This document shows, piece by piece, positions 61,633 to 64,000 of a DNA stretch of 64,000 nucleotides. Position numbers and translations under genes: made by a program. The DNA comes from Flavobacterium sp. NRK1 (GTDB lineage Bacteria; Bacteroidota; Bacteroidia; Flavobacteriales; Flavobacteriaceae), in the NCBI RefSeq assembly GCF_024054175.1, contig NZ_JAMXLA010000001.1, forward strand, positions 3,222,652 to 3,286,651. Reading direction: 5' to 3'. The notes below the pieces were generated by a model. It saw only the letters and a list, made by a program, of their open reading frames with translations. It did no database searches and was not told the origin of the DNA. Position 1 is the first letter of the stretch. Each line of letters opens with the position of its first letter.

Positions 61633-63008
61633 AAAAGGTGGGTTTTAGACTGATAAATTTATACTGAACATCTTGAACTCTACACTAAAAATTAATCTTT
61701 AAGATATAAATAACAGAAAATGTTAAAATTTTAAGAAACGTTTATGAATAAAAGGTATTTTATAAAGAAATAACTCACAATACTAAAACAAAATTTCTTA
61801 AAATATTTTTGTACGCTGTATTTACGGTTAATGCGTTACGATTATCTATAATTTAATTTTACAAATAACTAACTGAAATACAATAATTTAATAAATAGGT
61901 AAATTTTATTTAATTGTTGTGGCAAAATAAAAAAATCAAAATAATAACAAGTCTCCCTACGATCGTATTTATTATTCTTATATAAACGTTTGTTAGTGAA
62001 TGTTAAATACCTGATACACCATCTTAACATTTAAAGATAAATTTTAGACGCAAAATGTATAATTTACGCATTATTATGCAACTTAAACAAAATATAAGTC
62101 TAACTTAGATAAGGTAAGTACAGTATTTGCCGAAAGTCAAAAAGTATTTTTATGGATAATAATAATATGTAATCACGGCAGATTAAGCAATTTAAACGGG
62201 ATATCTCAGAACGTTAATCATACGGAAAATCCCTAAAAAATGATTCGTTGATTAAATTAGACTTGAATATTTACAATATTTTAAATTCAGAGGATTATAT
62301 GGGCGAAACAATCATCTTTCGCTTTTACCAGGGAATTCTGCCCTACTGGGTTCACATTTTCTCCAATAATGTATCGGCAGGAATGCGGGGACTGTCAATA
62401 CTTAATTTTGGAGAATGCCAAACCTATACCCAAACTTGTTTTGATATTAATAATTTTAATAAATATCAATAGCCGTGTGGCAGCTGGACATAAGGAGGCC
62501 AGCAACTAGCTTTGCCATAAAATGAAGAGAATTTTACAGACAGAATACCCTGAAGATGCTTATATCGCTACTACTAGCTTAGGACAGTAAATTATTGAAT
62601 GTGCCGATACATCTGCTTTGCAAATATTCGTATGCATAAAGTAACAGGCCCAAATATAGGATTGAGGGATTTACTTTTTCGGTTACTTTCTGGCGATAAC
62701 AGCATCGCTATTATTTACCATTTATTTATACTTTTTATATTTTTTACTTCCTAACTTAGAGATGAATAACATCTCAAATTATGGAACTGTTACTTATACC
62801 TCAAAAATTGTACAAACTAAAACTATCTAAGCTATCAAAACAGAATGCACAAGGATGCTGATGGTTGGAACAAGCGGGCGGGAATTGTTATATGGAAACT
62901 GTTTTAGAACAACATAACAATTCGCCGCATAACAGTAGATACGGCTATTATCGTCAATTGGCAAGTTATAAAGGGCTTGAATATAATAAAGATTTAAAAA
63001 AAAATACT
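61633..63008. other. about 1.4 kb nearly gene-free region
   Basis: AT-rich DNA divergent from the AraC gene. The only frame above 70 codons, 62248-62472 on the plus strand (IFRFYQGILPYWVHIFSNNV inside), shows no family and starts poorly; I do not call it. A short, GC-richer island at about 62480-62530 (GGACATAAGGAGGCCAGCAA) stands out and may be a trace of mobile DNA. The frame ahead of the nei start is open from 62865 without a believable N-terminus. Confidence 0.5.
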
Positions 63009-63740
63009 ATGCCGGAGGGTCCAAGTATCGTTATAGCCAAAGAAGAAATGACACAATTTATCGGTCATAAAGTTATCTCAGCTAGGGGTAATGCCAAAAT
63101 CGATATATCCAGGCTTGAAAATAAGAAACTACTTGAAATAAAAACATGGGGAAAGCACCTGTTGTTATGCTTTAATGGTTTTACGATTCGTATACATTTC
63201 CTGCTCTTTGGTACTTATCGCATCAACGAAACCAAGGAAGCTTTATTGCGATTAAGGCTAACCTTTAAAAATGGCGAAATCAACTTTTACACCGCTGCGG
63301 TAAAAGTAGTGGAAGGTGATATAAATTTGCATTATGACTGGACGGCTGATGTAATGCGGGAAGAGTGGAATGAAAAAGCTGCCATCGGGAAATTGAATGC
63401 AAAGCCGGATAGGCTGATCTGCGATGCCCTTCTGGAACAGGATATATTTTCAGGAGTCGGAAACATCATCAAAAACGAAGTTTTGTACCGCGTGCATGTT
63501 CATCCTGAATCCCTAACAGGGAATATCCCCGGCAAAAAACTTAAGGAAATAGCTCAGCAGGCAAGACAGTATAGTTTTGACTTTCTGAAATGGAAAAAGG
63601 AGGGCACATTAAAAAAACATTGGCTTGCGCACACCAAAAAGATATGTAAACGCTGCGATTTGCCAATGCATAAAGAATATACAGGAACTAAAAAAAGACG
63701 CAGTTTCTTTTGCACCAACTGCCAGGAATTTTACTCATGA
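63009..63740 (+). CDS. Fpg/Nei family DNA glycosylase
   Basis: A 243-residue base-excision DNA glycosylase. The initiator Met is followed by the catalytic Pro2 and Glu3 (MPEGPSIVIAKEEM), which fixes the start at 63009 even though the frame is open to 62865. A helix-two-turn-helix region carries LICDALLEQDIFSGVGNIIK and NEVLYRVHVHPES. The C-terminal zinc finger has CKRCDLPMHKEY and then FFCTNCQEFY. It removes oxidised bases. Its stop overlaps the DUF72 start by four bases, an operon of DNA-repair character. Confidence 0.92.
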   Translation: MPEGPSIVIAKEEMTQFIGHKVISARGNAKIDISRLENKKLLEIKTWGKHLLLCFNGFTIRIHFLLFGTYRINETKEALLRLRLTFKNGEINFYTAAVKVVEGDINLHYDWTADVMREEWNEKAAIGKLNAKPDRLICDALLEQDIFSGVGNIIKNEVLYRVHVHPESLTGNIPGKKLKEIAQQARQYSFDFLKWKKEGTLKKHWLAHTKKICKRCDLPMHKEYTGTKKRRSFFCTNCQEFYS

Positions 63741-64000
63741 AAAATTCAAATATACATATCGGATGTTCAAGTTATACAACAACATTATGGCAGCCACTTT
63801 TCTTTCCGGAAGGACTGCCCAGAAAACAGTGGTTCGGCTATTACTGTAAATTCTTTAACACTTACGAACTCAACGCTACTTTTTACAGGTTTCCAACTAT
63901 AAAAACCCTGCAAAACTGGTATGATAAGACACCCAATGAATTTATCTTCAGCGTTAAGATGAATAAATAGTTACCCATATTAAAAGGCTGCAGGACTGTA
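63737..64000 (+). pseudogene. DUF72 family protein, frameshifted and running off the window
   Basis: The frame from the ATG at 63737 reads IHIGCSSYTTTLWQPLFFPE, LPRKQWFGYYCKFFNTYELN, ATFYRFPTIKTLQNWYDKT and FIFSVKMNK, the opening of DUF72, an endonuclease-IV-like TIM-barrel family. It stops at TAG 63968-63970. The expected continuation, VTHIKRLQDC, is present immediately after but one base out of frame, so a single T seems missing in AAATAG. This may be a real frameshift or a sequencing error. The remainder lies outside the window. Confidence 0.8.

Noticed and set aside
62248..62472. 74-codon plus-strand frame in the gene-poor region
   Set aside because: No family, no promoter and poor start context; not enough support to call a gene.

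Overview
The window reads as chromosomal DNA of a Flavobacterium-like member of the Flavobacteriaceae (Bacteroidota). The DNA is AT-rich, several promoters match the TTTG-N19-21-TAnnTTTG consensus, ribosome-binding sites are weak, and gldF/gldG gliding genes lie beside many lineage-typical families (DUF6146, DUF6787, DUF6952, DUF6452/DUF6048, DUF4294, DUF5362). I cannot name a species from the sequence alone.

Layout. 1-4.8 kb: the end of a VOC-fold gene, an acetyltransferase, small envelope proteins, MsrA, a LolD-like ATPase and a TIGR02757 protein. 4.8-11.1 kb: an amino-acid permease, a peroxiredoxin-thioredoxin-DUF6952 operon, an esterase, an HMA/AraC regulator with an HMA/MauE-like membrane protein, and thiol peroxidase. 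11.1-17.8 kb: a same-strand run of diacylglycerol kinase, FtsK, LolA, LptF/G and RibB, whose GTP cyclohydrolase II half has lost its catalytic motifs. 18-19.8 kb: tRNA-Ser(TGA) and tRNA-Val(TAC) flank a decayed Rhs/YD-repeat gene end, with an intact small gene two bases after the remnant's stop. 19.8-30.9 kb: proline dehydrogenase, AroB, arginine decarboxylase with a deoxyhypusine-synthase-like protein, an acidic-tailed protein, ornithine aminotransferase, DinB/YafY and OsmC. 31-43.7 kb: RlmD, DUF6452/DUF6048, DUF4294, an M42 peptidase, PurC, PhoH, a SAM hydrolase, GldF/GldG and DnaN. 43.7-54.9 kb: a fused trehalose-6-phosphate synthase/phosphatase divergent from a GH15 enzyme, a haloperoxidase-like hydrolase, a membrane-anchored MutS-like ATPase, a universal stress protein, a large repeat lipoprotein and MnmE.

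55.0-56.1 kb is a visibly GC-richer remnant of an integrative element directly behind mnmE: a zinc-finger protein, a two-HTH excisionase-type protein and a truncated tyrosine integrase. 56.1-61.6 kb holds a CDF metal exporter overlapping a single-lobe solute-binding lipoprotein, DUF421, a DUF892 ferritin-like protein, an FMN reductase, a response regulator, and a second AraC regulator that resembles the one at 9.1 kb but lacks its CxxC. 61.6-63.0 kb is nearly gene-free. The window ends with a Fpg/Nei glycosylase overlapping a frameshifted DUF72 gene.

Most of the window is housekeeping or stress metabolism. The most interesting parts are the Rhs remnant with its candidate orphan immunity gene, the CDF/single-lobe binding protein pair, the paired HMA/AraC regulators, the integrative-element scar at mnmE and the degenerate RibA domain. 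I did not find a convincing wholly new multi-gene system.
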